Below are positions 1-8,299 of a DNA stretch of 64,000 bases, piece after piece. The stretch spans positions 1 through 64,000 of the forward strand of contig NZ_JAFLRK010000009.1 of the NCBI RefSeq assembly GCF_017315735.1, given 5' to 3'. The notes under the pieces are model-generated. The model was not told the DNA's origin. It saw only the letters and a list, made by a program, of their open reading frames with translations, and made no database searches. This DNA is from Paracoccus shandongensis (lineage in GTDB: Bacteria; Pseudomonadota; Alphaproteobacteria; Rhodobacterales; Rhodobacteraceae). Both the position numbers and the translations under genes were made by a program. How positions within the stretch are numbered: the stretch's first letter is position 1; the number at the start of each line of letters is the position of its first letter.

Positions 1-559
1 CCTCGGCCTGGGCCAGGGCGGCGCGGGCCACGGCCAGCCCGTCGGCGGCGGATGCGGCCTGCGCGCGGGCATTCGCCTCGGCCGCGACGGCATCGTCCAG
101 CGCGGATTGCGACGCTGTGCCCGCCTCGCGCAGCCGCTGCACGCGCTGCAGGGTCGTCCGCGCCTGCGTCAGCGACGCCTGGGCGCTGTCGATGGTGCTT
201 TGCGCCTGGCCCACGCCCGCCTCGGCCCGCAAATATTCCGCGCGGGCCTGTTCCAGCAGCGCGGACAGCGTTTCCGTGGACAGCCGGGCCAGCACCTGGC
301 CCTTGGCCACACTGTCGCCCGCCTCGGCCAGGATCTCGGTGATCTCATAGCCCGAGACCTGGGGAAAAACCTGCACCTCGGACCGGGCGACGATGGTGCC
401 GGAGACGGGGACGCGGGCCTGGACCTCGGCCCGGACGGCGGGTTCCACGGTGACGGAGGGGGCGACCCGGGCAGGCGCTTCCGAGGCGGTGGCGGGTTCG
501 TTGGCCCCGGCGGCCAGCGGCAAGGCCAGTGCGGCAACAAGAACGGACAGAAAGCGCAT
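1..559 (-). CDS. RND efflux periplasmic adaptor subunit, 3' part missing
   Basis: Membrane-fusion (HlyD/AcrA-type) adaptor that would link an inner-membrane RND pump to an outer-membrane channel. The first 186 residues are visible and the gene runs off the left edge. It starts with MRFLSV, an export signal ending near ALAAG, then a VSGTIVARSEVQVFPQVSGY segment typical of the first barrel/lipoyl half, followed by an alanine-rich coiled coil with EQARAEYLRAEAGVGQAQ-like heptads, the expected helical hairpin. The pump gene is presumably downstream, outside the window. It lies 78 nt after mipZ on the same strand. Family is clear; substrate cannot be told. Confidence 0.85.
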   Translation of the reverse strand, partial: MRFLSVLVAALALPLAAGANEPATASEAPARVAPSVTVEPAVRAEVQARVPVSGTIVARSEVQVFPQVSGYEITEILAEAGDSVAKGQVLARLSTETLSALLEQARAEYLRAEAGVGQAQSTIDSAQASLTQARTTLQRVQRLREAGTASQSALDDAVAAEANARAQAASAADGLAVARAALAQAE

Positions 560-637
560 GAAACGGGCCTGCCATGATGACTTGGACAGCAACATAGGTG
601 CTGAACCCTGCGGCAACAACGCGCGCGTGGGCCTTGC

Positions 638-1408
638 CTAGAAGTTGACCGAAACGCCCGGCAGGTTCAGTTCGGCCACTAGGTCGCGCAGTTCCTGACG
701 CGCGGCGATGTTGGACATGGACAGCTGTTCGGTGCCGATGTCCTTCAGGTCCAGCAGGGTCAGCCCGCGCGGGAACAGTTCGCGGAAGATCACGCGTTCG
801 GAAAAGCCCGGCGCCACGCGGAAACCGATGCGTTTCGACAGCGTTTCCAGCGCGCCGCCGACCTTGCGCTTGTTGTGCATGGCCTGCGTGCCCAGGCGGT
901 TGCGCAGGACCAGCCAGTCGATCGGCCCCGCCCCCGCCTGCGCGCGCATCTGCCGCGCGGACCAGACCATTTCGGCATAGATGGACGGGCCGAGGATCCT
1001 GCCCTCGGGCGAAAGGCGGGCCAGCAGGTCGAAATCGACGAAGCTGTCGTTCATCGGCGTGACCAGCGTGTCGGCCAGCGTATGCGCCATCTGGGAAAGC
1101 CGGGTATGCGAACCGGGACAGTCCAGCAGGATGAAGTCGCACTCGGCTTCCAGCGCGGTCAGCGCGGGCGTCAGGGGATCGCCGCCCTCGCCCAGGGTGC
1201 CGATCACGGGCATGGGCAGGTCCAGCCCCTCTCGCGCGGCGAAATGGGCGCGGTTTTCCAGGTACCGGCCAAAGCTGCGCTGGCGCACGTCCAGATCCAG
1301 CCCGCCCACGCGATGACCCATGCGGACCAGGGCGGTCGCCACATGCATCGAGGTGGTGGATTTCCCCGATCCCCCCTTTTCGTTGCCCACAACGATGATA
1401 TGCGCCAC
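638..1408 (-). CDS. mipZ: Division-plane positioning ATPase MipZ
   Basis: ParA/MinD-superfamily ATPase of 256 residues. In alphaproteobacteria MipZ forms a gradient from ParB at the pole and inhibits FtsZ assembly away from midcell. The protein opens with the deviant Walker A motif NEKGGSGKST at residues 9-18, carrying the signature lysine two residues after the asparagine-glutamate pair. A LDLDVRQRSFGRYLENR stretch and DCPGSHTRLS (Walker B/switch region) follow, all characteristic of MipZ rather than plasmid ParA. The length matches the Caulobacter family. No parB is nearby, so this is the chromosomal MipZ and not part of a partition operon. Confidence 0.9.
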   Translation of the reverse strand: MAHIIVVGNEKGGSGKSTTSMHVATALVRMGHRVGGLDLDVRQRSFGRYLENRAHFAAREGLDLPMPVIGTLGEGGDPLTPALTALEAECDFILLDCPGSHTRLSQMAHTLADTLVTPMNDSFVDFDLLARLSPEGRILGPSIYAEMVWSARQMRAQAGAGPIDWLVLRNRLGTQAMHNKRKVGGALETLSKRIGFRVAPGFSERVIFRELFPRGLTLLDLKDIGTEQLSMSNIAARQELRDLVAELNLPGVSVNF

Positions 1409-1486
1409 GAAGCCGCCCCTTGCCGTCCCTTGTCCGGGGCGAAGCCTAAAGGGGCCCCGGGGCGAAGAAAAGCGCCGCCGCGCGGG

Positions 1487-2407
1487 TCAGGTCGTGCGGA
1501 CGGGGCCGCGCGCCGGTTCGTCCGATTTCAGCAACAGCGCCAGCGCCCCCAGCGTGGCCAGGATGCCGGGCAGAATCACGATACCGGGCAGCCCCTTGCC
1601 CAAAGCAGCTTCCAGCCCGATCACCCAGAGCGGCGTCAGATAGGTATAGGCCATCACCTTGGCCGAAGGCAGGCGCAGCGCCGCATATTGCACCAGCATG
1701 GTGGTGATGGCGCTGGCAAAGACCGCGACATAGAAGATGGTGATCCAGACGATGGCGGGCAGTTGCCCCCAGGCCGTCGCGGTCAGCGCGCCCCATCCCC
1801 AGATGGCCGTCAGCATCCCGCCCGCGACCAGCGTCCCGAGGGAGGAGATCAGTGGCCCCTCGCCCCGGTTCAGCCTGCGGACCAGTGGCGTGTAAAGGGC
1901 GTGCAGCGCGCAGCCGACGACATAGATCGCCTCGCCCCGCCCGATCTCCAGCCGCATCAGGGCGGCGGGATCGCCGCGAAAGATCACCCACAGCGCCCCC
2001 GCCCCGCCCAGGGCCAGCGCCGCCGCCAGATGCCCGGTCATCCGCTGGCGCAGCAGAAGCCAGCCGAACCCCGCCGCCATGACCGGCGTCAGGGTGAAGA
2101 CCGCGCTGGCGGCGACGGCGGGGGCGGTCTTCAGCCCCTCGAACATCAGCACGAAATAGCCCGCGAAGGCTCCGCCCAGCAGCAGATACCGCCACGGCGC
2201 CTCCAGCAACCCGCGCGGCCTGCCCCGGCCGGGCACAAGGACAGCGATCCCGGCCAGGACGCCCGCCGCGATAAGGAAGCGCGCCACCGTGATCGCCGCC
2301 GGGTCGATCAGGTTCGCGGCCCGCACCCCCAGCGAGAACGACCCCGCGACCAGGGCCGAGAACAGCAGCATGGCCGCATGGCCACGCAGGGCATCCGCCC
2401 GCGTCAC
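1487..2407 (-). CDS. DMT-superfamily (EamA) transporter
   Basis: Inner-membrane transporter of 306 residues with about ten hydrophobic segments arranged as two EamA repeats, the usual architecture of the drug/metabolite transporter family. The start is a GTG whose TG is shared with the TGA of the upstream AhpD-like gene (GTGA overlap), so the two are probably co-translated. The substrate is not predictable; members export amino acids, metabolites or drugs. The internal repeat and the basic C-terminal tail support the family call. Confidence 0.85.
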   Translation of the reverse strand: MTRADALRGHAAMLLFSALVAGSFSLGVRAANLIDPAAITVARFLIAAGVLAGIAVLVPGRGRPRGLLEAPWRYLLLGGAFAGYFVLMFEGLKTAPAVAASAVFTLTPVMAAGFGWLLLRQRMTGHLAAALALGGAGALWVIFRGDPAALMRLEIGRGEAIYVVGCALHALYTPLVRRLNRGEGPLISSLGTLVAGGMLTAIWGWGALTATAWGQLPAIVWITIFYVAVFASAITTMLVQYAALRLPSAKVMAYTYLTPLWVIGLEAALGKGLPGIVILPGILATLGALALLLKSDEPARGPVRTT

Positions 2408-2973
2408 GCGCGGCCCAGCATGTAGAATTCGTCATTGGCGCGGAAATCGCCCGCATTGGCCATGCGGTTCGACATGCCGAAAAAGGCCGCGATGGCGCCG
2501 ATGTCCCAGATCTCGTCGGCGTCAAAGCCTGCATCGCGCAGTGCCTGATGGTCGGCGTCTCCGATCTGATGGGCCGCGACCGTCACCTTTTCGGCATAGG
2601 CCAGCATGGCGCGCTGCCGATCCGTCAGATCCGCCTTGCGCCAGTTGATCGCCACCTGGTCAGCGATCAGCGGATCCCTGGCGCGGATGCGCAGGATCGC
2701 GCCATGGGCCACCACGCAATACTGGCAGTTGTTGATGCCGCTGACGGCCACCACGATCATCTCGCGTTCCGCCTTGGTCAGGCCGCTGTCCTTGTCCATC
2801 AGCGCCGCGTGATAGGCGAAGAAGGCGCGGAATTCGTCGGGCCGGTGGGCCAGCGCCAGAAAGACGTTGGGCACGAAGCCCGATTTTTCCGCCACCTTGG
2901 CGATGGCGTCCTGCATGTCCTGCGGCAGGCTGGCAAGATCGGGCACGGCGAAGCGGCTGATGGGATGGGTCAT
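2404..2973 (-). CDS. AhpD-like peroxidase-related protein (carboxymuconolactone decarboxylase fold)
   Basis: Alkylhydroperoxidase-like protein of 189 residues. The redox motif NCQYCVVAHG near residue 90 has the CxxC-x3-H pattern of AhpD, preceded by TKAEREMIVVAVSG, which carries the glutamate of the active site. The start was placed at the ATG preceded by AAGGAGG about 8 nt upstream; the open frame runs further but into the neighbouring LysR gene. It overlaps the start of the DMT transporter by 4 nt. Likely detoxifies peroxides or acts as a thiol-dependent reductase; the physiological substrate is not known. Confidence 0.85.
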   Translation of the reverse strand: MTHPISRFAVPDLASLPQDMQDAIAKVAEKSGFVPNVFLALAHRPDEFRAFFAYHAALMDKDSGLTKAEREMIVVAVSGINNCQYCVVAHGAILRIRARDPLIADQVAINWRKADLTDRQRAMLAYAEKVTVAAHQIGDADHQALRDAGFDADEIWDIGAIAAFFGMSNRMANAGDFRANDEFYMLGRA

Positions 2974-3028
2974 GGCGGGTTCCTCCTTGCGGCGCACCTT
3001 GGCGGATGGCTTGCAGACTGTGAAGGGG

Positions 3029-3880
3029 TCACTCGCCCCGCAGGGCTGCGACCGCCGCCTGCACCTTGGGCGAACGGTGCAGGTCCACATGCGTGACCAG
3101 CCACAGCCGCGATTCCCATTCGGGCAGGGCCATGACCTCGACCAGCCCCTCGGCGCGCGAGGGCGACAGCGGCCCGATGGCAAGGCCCGCGCGGATCACC
3201 GCCTCGCGCGCGGATTCGTCGCTGGCGGTCAGCACGATCTGGCCCGGGTCGATCCTGCCCTGCAGCCAGCGCATCAGCGGCGCGTTGCGCGCCTGCGGAC
3301 CCATGAGCGCCAGGGAATGCCCCGCGATGTCCGTCACCGCGCCATGCGCGGCGATGTATTCGGGCGCGGCATAGACGGGGTGGCGCATCGTGCCCATCGA
3401 GCGGACGACATAATCGGGCTCGGTCGGCTGGCTGCCCGCGCGGATCGCCACATGCGCCTCTCCGGCGTCCAGGCGGAACAGGCGCGTGTCGGTGACATAG
3501 TTCAGCCGCAGCCCCGGATGCTGCCGCATCAGCCGGATCAGCCGGGGCATGACCACGTCCGCCAGTTCGGGCAAGGACGTGACAACCAGTTCCCCCTCGA
3601 TCCGGTCGCCGCCCCCCGCGATCCGGGCCGCCAGCTGGGCGAATCGCTCGTCGGCCTCGCCCGCGACCTTCAGCATGGCCTGCCCGGCTTCCGTCAGGGC
3701 ATAGCCGCGCGGATGGCGCTGGAACAGCTTGACGCCAAGCTGCGCCTCCAGCCCGTCGATGCGGCGGATCACGGTGGCGTGGTGGACGCCCAGGGTATCG
3801 GCCGCCGCGCTGACGGTGCCGTGGCGCGCCACGGCCAGCGCGATGCGAAGATCATCCCAACTGTCAAAATTCATGTGCAT
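3029..3880 (-). CDS. LysR-family transcriptional regulator
   Basis: LysR-type regulator of 283 residues. The N-terminal winged helix-turn-helix covers about residues 5-65 (DLRIALAVARHGTVSAAADT, then HHATVIRRIDGLEAQLGVKLFQR), followed by a periplasmic-binding-protein-like effector domain. It is divergently transcribed from the azoreductase gene that begins 94 nt away, and LysR proteins usually control such a divergent neighbour, so azoreductase is the obvious candidate target; this is inference. A second in-frame ATG lies two codons inside. The effector is unknown. Confidence 0.88.
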   Translation of the reverse strand: MHMNFDSWDDLRIALAVARHGTVSAAADTLGVHHATVIRRIDGLEAQLGVKLFQRHPRGYALTEAGQAMLKVAGEADERFAQLAARIAGGGDRIEGELVVTSLPELADVVMPRLIRLMRQHPGLRLNYVTDTRLFRLDAGEAHVAIRAGSQPTEPDYVVRSMGTMRHPVYAAPEYIAAHGAVTDIAGHSLALMGPQARNAPLMRWLQGRIDPGQIVLTASDESAREAVIRAGLAIGPLSPSRAEGLVEVMALPEWESRLWLVTHVDLHRSPKVQAAVAALRGE

Positions 3881-3973
3881 CCCCGCACAGATGATGCGCG
3901 TTTATCGCCATTCCGTTCGCCGGGGCCTAGCCCTAAATCACCCTCAACGCACCGACTTGAACGGACCAGACCC

Positions 3974-4561
3974 ATGAACATCCTGCACATCGACAGCGCC
4001 ATCACCGGCGAGGCCTCGGTTTCGCGCAAGCTGACCGCCGACATCGTGGCGAAACTGACCGCCGCGAATCCCGAGGCGACCGTGACCTATCGCGACCTGA
4101 ACGAAGGCGTGCCCCCCATCGATACCGACTGGTTCAAGGCCATCCGCCTGGCGCCCGAAAACCCGACCGCCGACCAGCAGCGCCTGATCGCCACCTCGGA
4201 CGCCTACCTGGCCGAGGTTCAGGCCGCTGACGTGCTGGTGATCGGGCTGCCGATCTATAACTTCACGCTGACCGCGCAGTTGAAGAACTGGCTGGACCAG
4301 ATCGCGCGCGCCGGAAAATCCTTCCGCTATACCGCCGAGGGCCCGGAAGGGCTGCTGAAGGGCAAGCGCGCCCTTATCGCCTATAGCGCGGCGGGCACGC
4401 CGATCGGGTCGGATGTGGACTTCGCATCCGCCTATCTGCGCCACATGCTGGGCTTCATGGGCATCACCGACGTGGACTTCGTGGCCGCCGACCGGCTGGC
4501 CATGGACCGCGAAGCAGGGCTGGCCCGCGCGCAGGACGCGCTGGACAAGCTGGCTGCCTGA
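3974..4561 (+). CDS. azoR: FMN-dependent NADH:quinone oxidoreductase / azoreductase
   Basis: Flavodoxin-fold reductase of 195 residues, the usual length for AzoR. It carries the typical beginning MNILHIDSAITGEASVSRKL with an S-x-S-x-SR-like phosphate loop, the GLPIYNFTLTAQLKNWLDQI segment that binds FMN, and the RHMLGFMGITDVDFV C-terminal segment. AzoR uses NAD(P)H to reduce quinones and azo compounds by two-electron steps and is generally linked to thiol or electrophile stress. It is followed by a strong intrinsic terminator and lies opposite a LysR gene. Confidence 0.9.
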   Translation: MNILHIDSAITGEASVSRKLTADIVAKLTAANPEATVTYRDLNEGVPPIDTDWFKAIRLAPENPTADQQRLIATSDAYLAEVQAADVLVIGLPIYNFTLTAQLKNWLDQIARAGKSFRYTAEGPEGLLKGKRALIAYSAAGTPIGSDVDFASAYLRHMLGFMGITDVDFVAADRLAMDREAGLARAQDALDKLAA

Positions 4562-4587
4562 AACGACGCGCGATGTAACGAGTGTCA

Positions 4588-4617
4588 CGGCCCGCGTTGA
4601 CTCGCGGGCCGTTTTTT
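4588..4617 (+). terminator. Intrinsic terminator after azoR
   Basis: A perfect 9-bp stem CGGCCCGCG/CGCGGGCCG with loop TTGACT is followed directly by six T residues, 26 nt after the azoR stop codon. Confidence 0.9.
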
Positions 4618-4636
4618 CGTATCAGCCTCTGGATTC

Positions 4637-4710
4637 CCGGAAGGACTGTCCCTTCCGGTCCCCGTCTGTCGCGGGGATCGCCCCCCGTCAGCGCGTCGCG
4701 CCCACGGGGG
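4637..4710 (+). promoter_or_regulatory. Three tandem hairpins in the ffh leader
   Basis: Three stem-loops follow one another just before ffh. The first pairs CCGGAAGG with CCTTCCGG (4637-4658, loop ACTGTC), the second TCCCCG with CGGGGA (4659-4677) with no spacer, and the third CCCCCGT with ACGGGGG (4682-4710). They end 32 nt before the ffh start and lie between the azoR terminator and the GAAGGAGG ribosome-binding site. None carries a T-run, so they look like structured leader RNA rather than terminators. Function is not known; the structure is directly visible, its role is inference. Confidence 0.5.
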
Positions 4711-4742
4711 CTGCACTGTTTTGGACCGAAGGAGGCCCGGCG

Positions 4743-6239
4743 ATGTTCGAGAACCTTTCCGACCGTTTGGGCGGCGTCTTCGACCGGCTGACCAAGCAGG
4801 GCGCCCTGACCGAGGATGACGTGACCGCCGCCATGCGCGAGGTCCGCGTGGCCCTGCTGGAAGCCGACGTGTCCCTGCCGGTGGCGCGCAACTTCGTGAA
4901 GGCCGTCACGTCCAAGGCCACCGGATCGGCCGTCACCAAGTCGATCACGCCGGGCCAGCAGGTCGTCAAGATCGTCCATGACGAGCTGATCAAGGTCTTG
5001 CAGGGCGAGGACGCGCCCGACGCCCTGCGCATCGACAACCCGCCCGCGCCGATCCTGATGGTCGGGTTGCAGGGCTCGGGCAAGACCACCACCACCGCGA
5101 AACTCGCCCTGCGCCTGAAAGAACGCGAGAAGAAGCGCGTGCTGATGGCCAGCCTTGACACCAACCGCCCCGCCGCGATGGAGCAGCTGGCGATCCTGGG
5201 AAGCCAGATCGGCGTCGATACCCTGCCCATCGTGCCGGGCCAGACCGCCCCGCAGATCGCGCAGCGTGCGAAACAGCAGGCCGCGCTTGGCGGCTATGAC
5301 GTGGTGATGCTGGACACCGCCGGCCGCCTGCACATCGACCAGGCGCTGATGGACGAGGTCCAGGCCGTCCGCGACATCGCGCAGCCGCGCGAAACCCTGC
5401 TGGTGGTCGATGGCCTGACCGGCCAGGACGCCGTGAACGTCGCGACCGAGTTCGACGCGAAGGTCGGCGTATCCGGCGTGGTGCTGACCCGGATGGACGG
5501 CGACGGTCGCGGCGGCGCGGCGCTGTCGATGCGCGCGATCACCGGCAAGCCGATCCGCTTCGTGGGTCTTGGCGAAAAGATGGACGCGCTGGAAACCTTT
5601 GACGCGCAGCGCGTCGCGGGCCGGATCCTGGGCATGGGCGACATCGTGGCCCTGGTCGAGAAGGCCCAGCAGGTGCTGGAGGTCGAGCAGGCCGAGCGCA
5701 TGATGAAGCGGTTCCAGAAGGGGCTGTTCAACATGAACGACCTCAAGGGCCAGCTTGAACAGATGCAGAAGATGGGCGGGATGCAGTCCATCATGGGCAT
5801 GATGCCCGGCATGGCCAAGATGGCCAAGCAGGCCGAGGCCGCCGGCATGGACGACCGCGCCATCGCCCGGCAGATCGCGCTGATCAATTCCATGACGAAA
5901 AAGGAACGCGCCAATCCCGACATGCTGCAGGCCAGCCGCAAGAAACGGATCGCGGCGGGCGCGGGCATGGACGTGTCGGACCTGAACAAGCTTCTGAAGA
6001 TGCAGAAGCAGATGGCCGACACGATGAAGAAGCTGGGCAAGATGGGCAAGGGCGGGATGCTGAAGCAGGCCATGCGCGCCATGACCGGCAAGGGCGGCGG
6101 GCTGCCCGACCTGGAAAACTTCGACCCCGCCAAGATGGCCGAGGCGCAGAAGATGCTGCAGGATCCGCGCGGCCTGGGCGGCCAACTGGGCAAGGCCGGG
6201 CTGCCCGGCGGCTTGTCGGGCCTGTTCGGGAAGAAATGA
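4743..6239 (+). CDS. ffh: Signal recognition particle protein Ffh
   Basis: SRP54-type GTPase of 498 residues that binds 4.5S RNA and signal sequences of nascent membrane proteins. An N-terminal helical bundle is followed by the G domain, with G1 GLQGSGKTTTTAKLA (near residue 106), DTAGRLHIDQ, and TRMDGDGRGGAALS. The methionine-rich M domain (for example MMKRFQKGLFNMNDLKGQLE, then MGGMQSIMGMMPGM) covers the last third. The start is preceded by a strong GAAGGAGG. Its stop overlaps the start region of the chorismate mutase gene, and rpsP follows, an order common in Rhodobacterales. Confidence 0.97.
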   Translation: MFENLSDRLGGVFDRLTKQGALTEDDVTAAMREVRVALLEADVSLPVARNFVKAVTSKATGSAVTKSITPGQQVVKIVHDELIKVLQGEDAPDALRIDNPPAPILMVGLQGSGKTTTTAKLALRLKEREKKRVLMASLDTNRPAAMEQLAILGSQIGVDTLPIVPGQTAPQIAQRAKQQAALGGYDVVMLDTAGRLHIDQALMDEVQAVRDIAQPRETLLVVDGLTGQDAVNVATEFDAKVGVSGVVLTRMDGDGRGGAALSMRAITGKPIRFVGLGEKMDALETFDAQRVAGRILGMGDIVALVEKAQQVLEVEQAERMMKRFQKGLFNMNDLKGQLEQMQKMGGMQSIMGMMPGMAKMAKQAEAAGMDDRAIARQIALINSMTKKERANPDMLQASRKKRIAAGAGMDVSDLNKLLKMQKQMADTMKKLGKMGKGGMLKQAMRAMTGKGGGLPDLENFDPAKMAEAQKMLQDPRGLGGQLGKAGLPGGLSGLFGKK

Positions 6240-6544
6240 TGGACGCCGTGACCGATCCCACCGCCCGCGCCGCCGCGCTTCTGCGCGACCACCGCGCCAG
6301 CATCGACCGGCTGGACGCGATCCTGGTCTATACGCTGGCCGAACGCTTCAAGCACACCCAATCCGTCGGCCGCCTTAAGGCCGAACACGATCTTCCGCCG
6401 TCCGATCCCGCGCGTGAAGCGCAGCAGATCGAGCGGCTGGAACGCCTCGCGCGCGAGGCCGACCTCGACCCGGAATTCGCGCGCAAATTCCTGAACTTCG
6501 TGATCGCCGAAGTGATCCGGCACCACGAAACCTTTCAATCCTGA
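6239..6544 (+). CDS. Chorismate mutase, AroQ class (first copy)
   Basis: Small all-helical enzyme of about 101 residues converting chorismate to prephenate for phenylalanine and tyrosine synthesis. AroQ features are visible: [19 protein letters not shown] in helix 1 with the substrate arginine, [20 protein letters not shown] with the lysine and arginine of the active site, and a closing helix ending [12 protein letters not shown]. Two adjacent ATG codons (6236 and 6239) overlap the ffh stop, so translation is probably coupled. A second AroQ-type gene occurs at 46222. Confidence 0.85.
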   Translation: MDAVTDPTARAAALLRDHRASIDRLDAILVYTLAERFKHTQSVGRLKAEHDLPPSDPAREAQQIERLERLAREADLDPEFARKFLNFVIAEVIRHHETFQS

Positions 6545-6588
6545 CGGCGGGATTCCCGCCAAACCCGCCATTACGAAGGAGAAACCCA

Positions 6589-6945
6589 ATGGCAACGAAA
6601 ATCCGTCTGGCCCGTGGCGGCAGCAAGAAGCGCCCGCATTACGCCATCGTCGTGTCCGATTCGCGGATGCCGCGCGACGGCCGCTTCCTGGAAAAGCTGG
6701 GCACCTACAACCCGCTGCTGGCCAAGGACAGCGAAGACCGCATCAAGCTGGATCTGGACCGTGCCAAGCATTGGCTGGACCAGGGCGCGCAGCCGACCGA
6801 CCGCGTGGCCCGCTTCCTGGAAGCCGCTGGCGTCCGTGAAAAGGCCACCCGCGCCAACATGAAGAAGGCCGAGCCGGGCAAGAAAGCGACCGCCCGCGCC
6901 GCCGAAAAGGCCGCGAAAGCCGCCGCCCCGGCCGAAGCCGAGTGA
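6589..6945 (+). CDS. rpsP: 30S ribosomal protein S16
   Basis: Ribosomal protein S16, 118 residues, with the standard N-terminus [20 protein letters not shown] and the GTYNPL core motif near residue 40. The last 30 or so residues form an alanine/lysine-rich tail ([20 protein letters not shown] onward) usual for the longer alphaproteobacterial S16. It is preceded by GAAGGAGAAACCC. It heads the rpsP-rimM-trmD-rplS block, with a hairpin and short T-run between it and rimM. Confidence 0.97.
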   Translation: MATKIRLARGGSKKRPHYAIVVSDSRMPRDGRFLEKLGTYNPLLAKDSEDRIKLDLDRAKHWLDQGAQPTDRVARFLEAAGVREKATRANMKKAEPGKKATARAAEKAAKAAAPAEAE

Positions 6946-6952
6946 TCCGATC

Positions 6953-6976
6953 GGGCGGGGGCAACCCCGCCCTTTT
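6953..6976 (+). terminator. Terminator-like hairpin between rpsP and rimM
   Basis: A perfect 8-bp stem GGGCGGGG/CCCCGCCC with a GCAA tetraloop is followed by TTTT, only 17 nt before the rimM start. It probably lowers readthrough from the abundant S16 message into the rimM-trmD genes (attenuation) instead of ending the operon; that role is inference. Confidence 0.75.
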
Positions 6977-6992
6977 CCGTCAAGGGAACCGC

Positions 6993-7493
6993 ATGTCACA
7001 AGACCGCATCTGCGTGGGCGCGATCGCCGGGGCCTTCGGGGTCGGGGGCGAGGTGCGGCTGAAAAGCTTCTGCGCCGAACCGGCCGACATCGCCAGATAC
7101 ACCCCCCTGACGACCGAGGACGGCAAGCGCAGTTTCACCGTGAAACTGACCCGCCCTGTCACCGGCGGCCTTGGCGCGCGCCTGTCGGGCGTGGCCACGC
7201 GCGAGGATGCCGAGGCCTTGAAGGGCGTCACCCTCTGGGCGCCGCGCACCGCCCTGCCCTCGCTGCCCGACGATGAATTCTATCACGCCGACCTGATCGG
7301 GCTGGAGGTCGTCGATACCGGCGGCGCGGTCCTGGGCCGGGTCCGCGCGATCTTCGACCATGGCGCGGGCGACATCCTGGAGGTCGTGGGCGGCAAGGAC
7401 GTGCTGCTGCTGCCCTTCACGCGCGCCGTGGTGCCGACCGTGGACCTGACCGCGCGCCGCATCGTGGCCGATCCCCCGGCCTCTGACGAATGA
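6993..7493 (+). CDS. rimM: Ribosome maturation factor RimM
   Basis: 16S rRNA-processing factor of 166 residues that binds S19 and helps assemble the 30S head. The N-terminal RimM barrel begins [20 protein letters not shown] and the C-terminal PRC-barrel contains [20 protein letters not shown] and the [17 protein letters not shown] segment. The start ATG is preceded by CAAGGGAAC; an upstream in-frame ATG at 6942 lies across the terminator hairpin and was rejected. The stop overlaps the next gene by 4 nt (ATGA). Confidence 0.95.
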   Translation: MSQDRICVGAIAGAFGVGGEVRLKSFCAEPADIARYTPLTTEDGKRSFTVKLTRPVTGGLGARLSGVATREDAEALKGVTLWAPRTALPSLPDDEFYHADLIGLEVVDTGGAVLGRVRAIFDHGAGDILEVVGGKDVLLLPFTRAVVPTVDLTARRIVADPPASDE

Positions 7494-8299
7494 GGCGGGC
7501 GCTGCTGCATCTTGGGTTCCACAAGACCGGAACCACCAGCATGCAGGGTTTCCTGCGCCGCAACCATGGGGTGCTGCGCCGTCATGCGGCGATCCTGCTG
7601 CCGCAGCAGACCTCCGAACTGGCGCGTTGGGTTTGGCACCTGCACATGCTGGACGATGACAAGGTCAAGCAGGGGATTGCGGAAGACATCGCCGGGCTGC
7701 TGGCCGGTCTGGACCTGTCCGGCCGCGATCTGATCGTCAGCAACGAAAACCTGCTGGGTCGAATGCCGCAGGCCGACGGCCGCGACCCTTATCCCCATGC
7801 CCCGGCGCTGCTGCATCTGTGGTGCGAGGCGCTGCGCGCCCTGCCGCAGCCGCTGCGGCCGACGCTGCTGCTGACGACACGCGGCACGCAGGATTGGGCC
7901 GTCAGCATCCACGCCCACCTGGCCCGCAAGCCGTCCGCCGTCCGCCTTGCCGAGGACCGCGACAGCTTTGTCGCCCGGCTGGCCGCGCACGGGACCGACA
8001 CCACGCTGACCACGCTGGCCCGCGCCCTGCCCGATCTGGACATCCGCCTGCACGACATGGCCGATCTGGCGACCGCCCCCCATGGCCTTGCGCAGCCTTT
8101 CATGACCTTCCTGCCGCTGTCGGCAGCCGAACAGGCGTCGTTGCAGCCGGTTGGTCATGAAAACCGCGCCCCTGCGCCCGAGGTGACCGACCGGCTGGTC
8201 GCGCTGAACCGCAGCGACCTGGGTGATAAGGCGCTTGCGGACGCCAAGCGCGCCTTGCTGCGAGAGGCATCCTTGGCAGACAGAGAGTGCGCGCGATGA
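7490..8299 (+). CDS. Sulfotransferase-like P-loop protein inside the rimM-trmD operon
   Basis: Unassigned protein of 269 residues. Its N-terminus [20 protein letters not shown] has the HKTGTTS loop with which sulfotransferases hold the 5'-phosphosulfate of PAPS, followed by VSNENLLGR, which resembles the substrate/strand region, and [19 protein letters not shown], which resembles the 3'-phosphate-binding R-x7-S segment. No signal peptide or membrane segment is seen. It overlaps rimM upstream and trmD downstream by 4 nt each, so it is embedded in a translational-coupling chain of ribosome and tRNA genes where no such gene is usual. The acceptor is unknown, and a non-enzymatic role cannot be excluded. 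Confidence 0.7.
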   Translation: MRRALLHLGFHKTGTTSMQGFLRRNHGVLRRHAAILLPQQTSELARWVWHLHMLDDDKVKQGIAEDIAGLLAGLDLSGRDLIVSNENLLGRMPQADGRDPYPHAPALLHLWCEALRALPQPLRPTLLLTTRGTQDWAVSIHAHLARKPSAVRLAEDRDSFVARLAAHGTDTTLTTLARALPDLDIRLHDMADLATAPHGLAQPFMTFLPLSAAEQASLQPVGHENRAPAPEVTDRLVALNRSDLGDKALADAKRALLREASLADRECAR

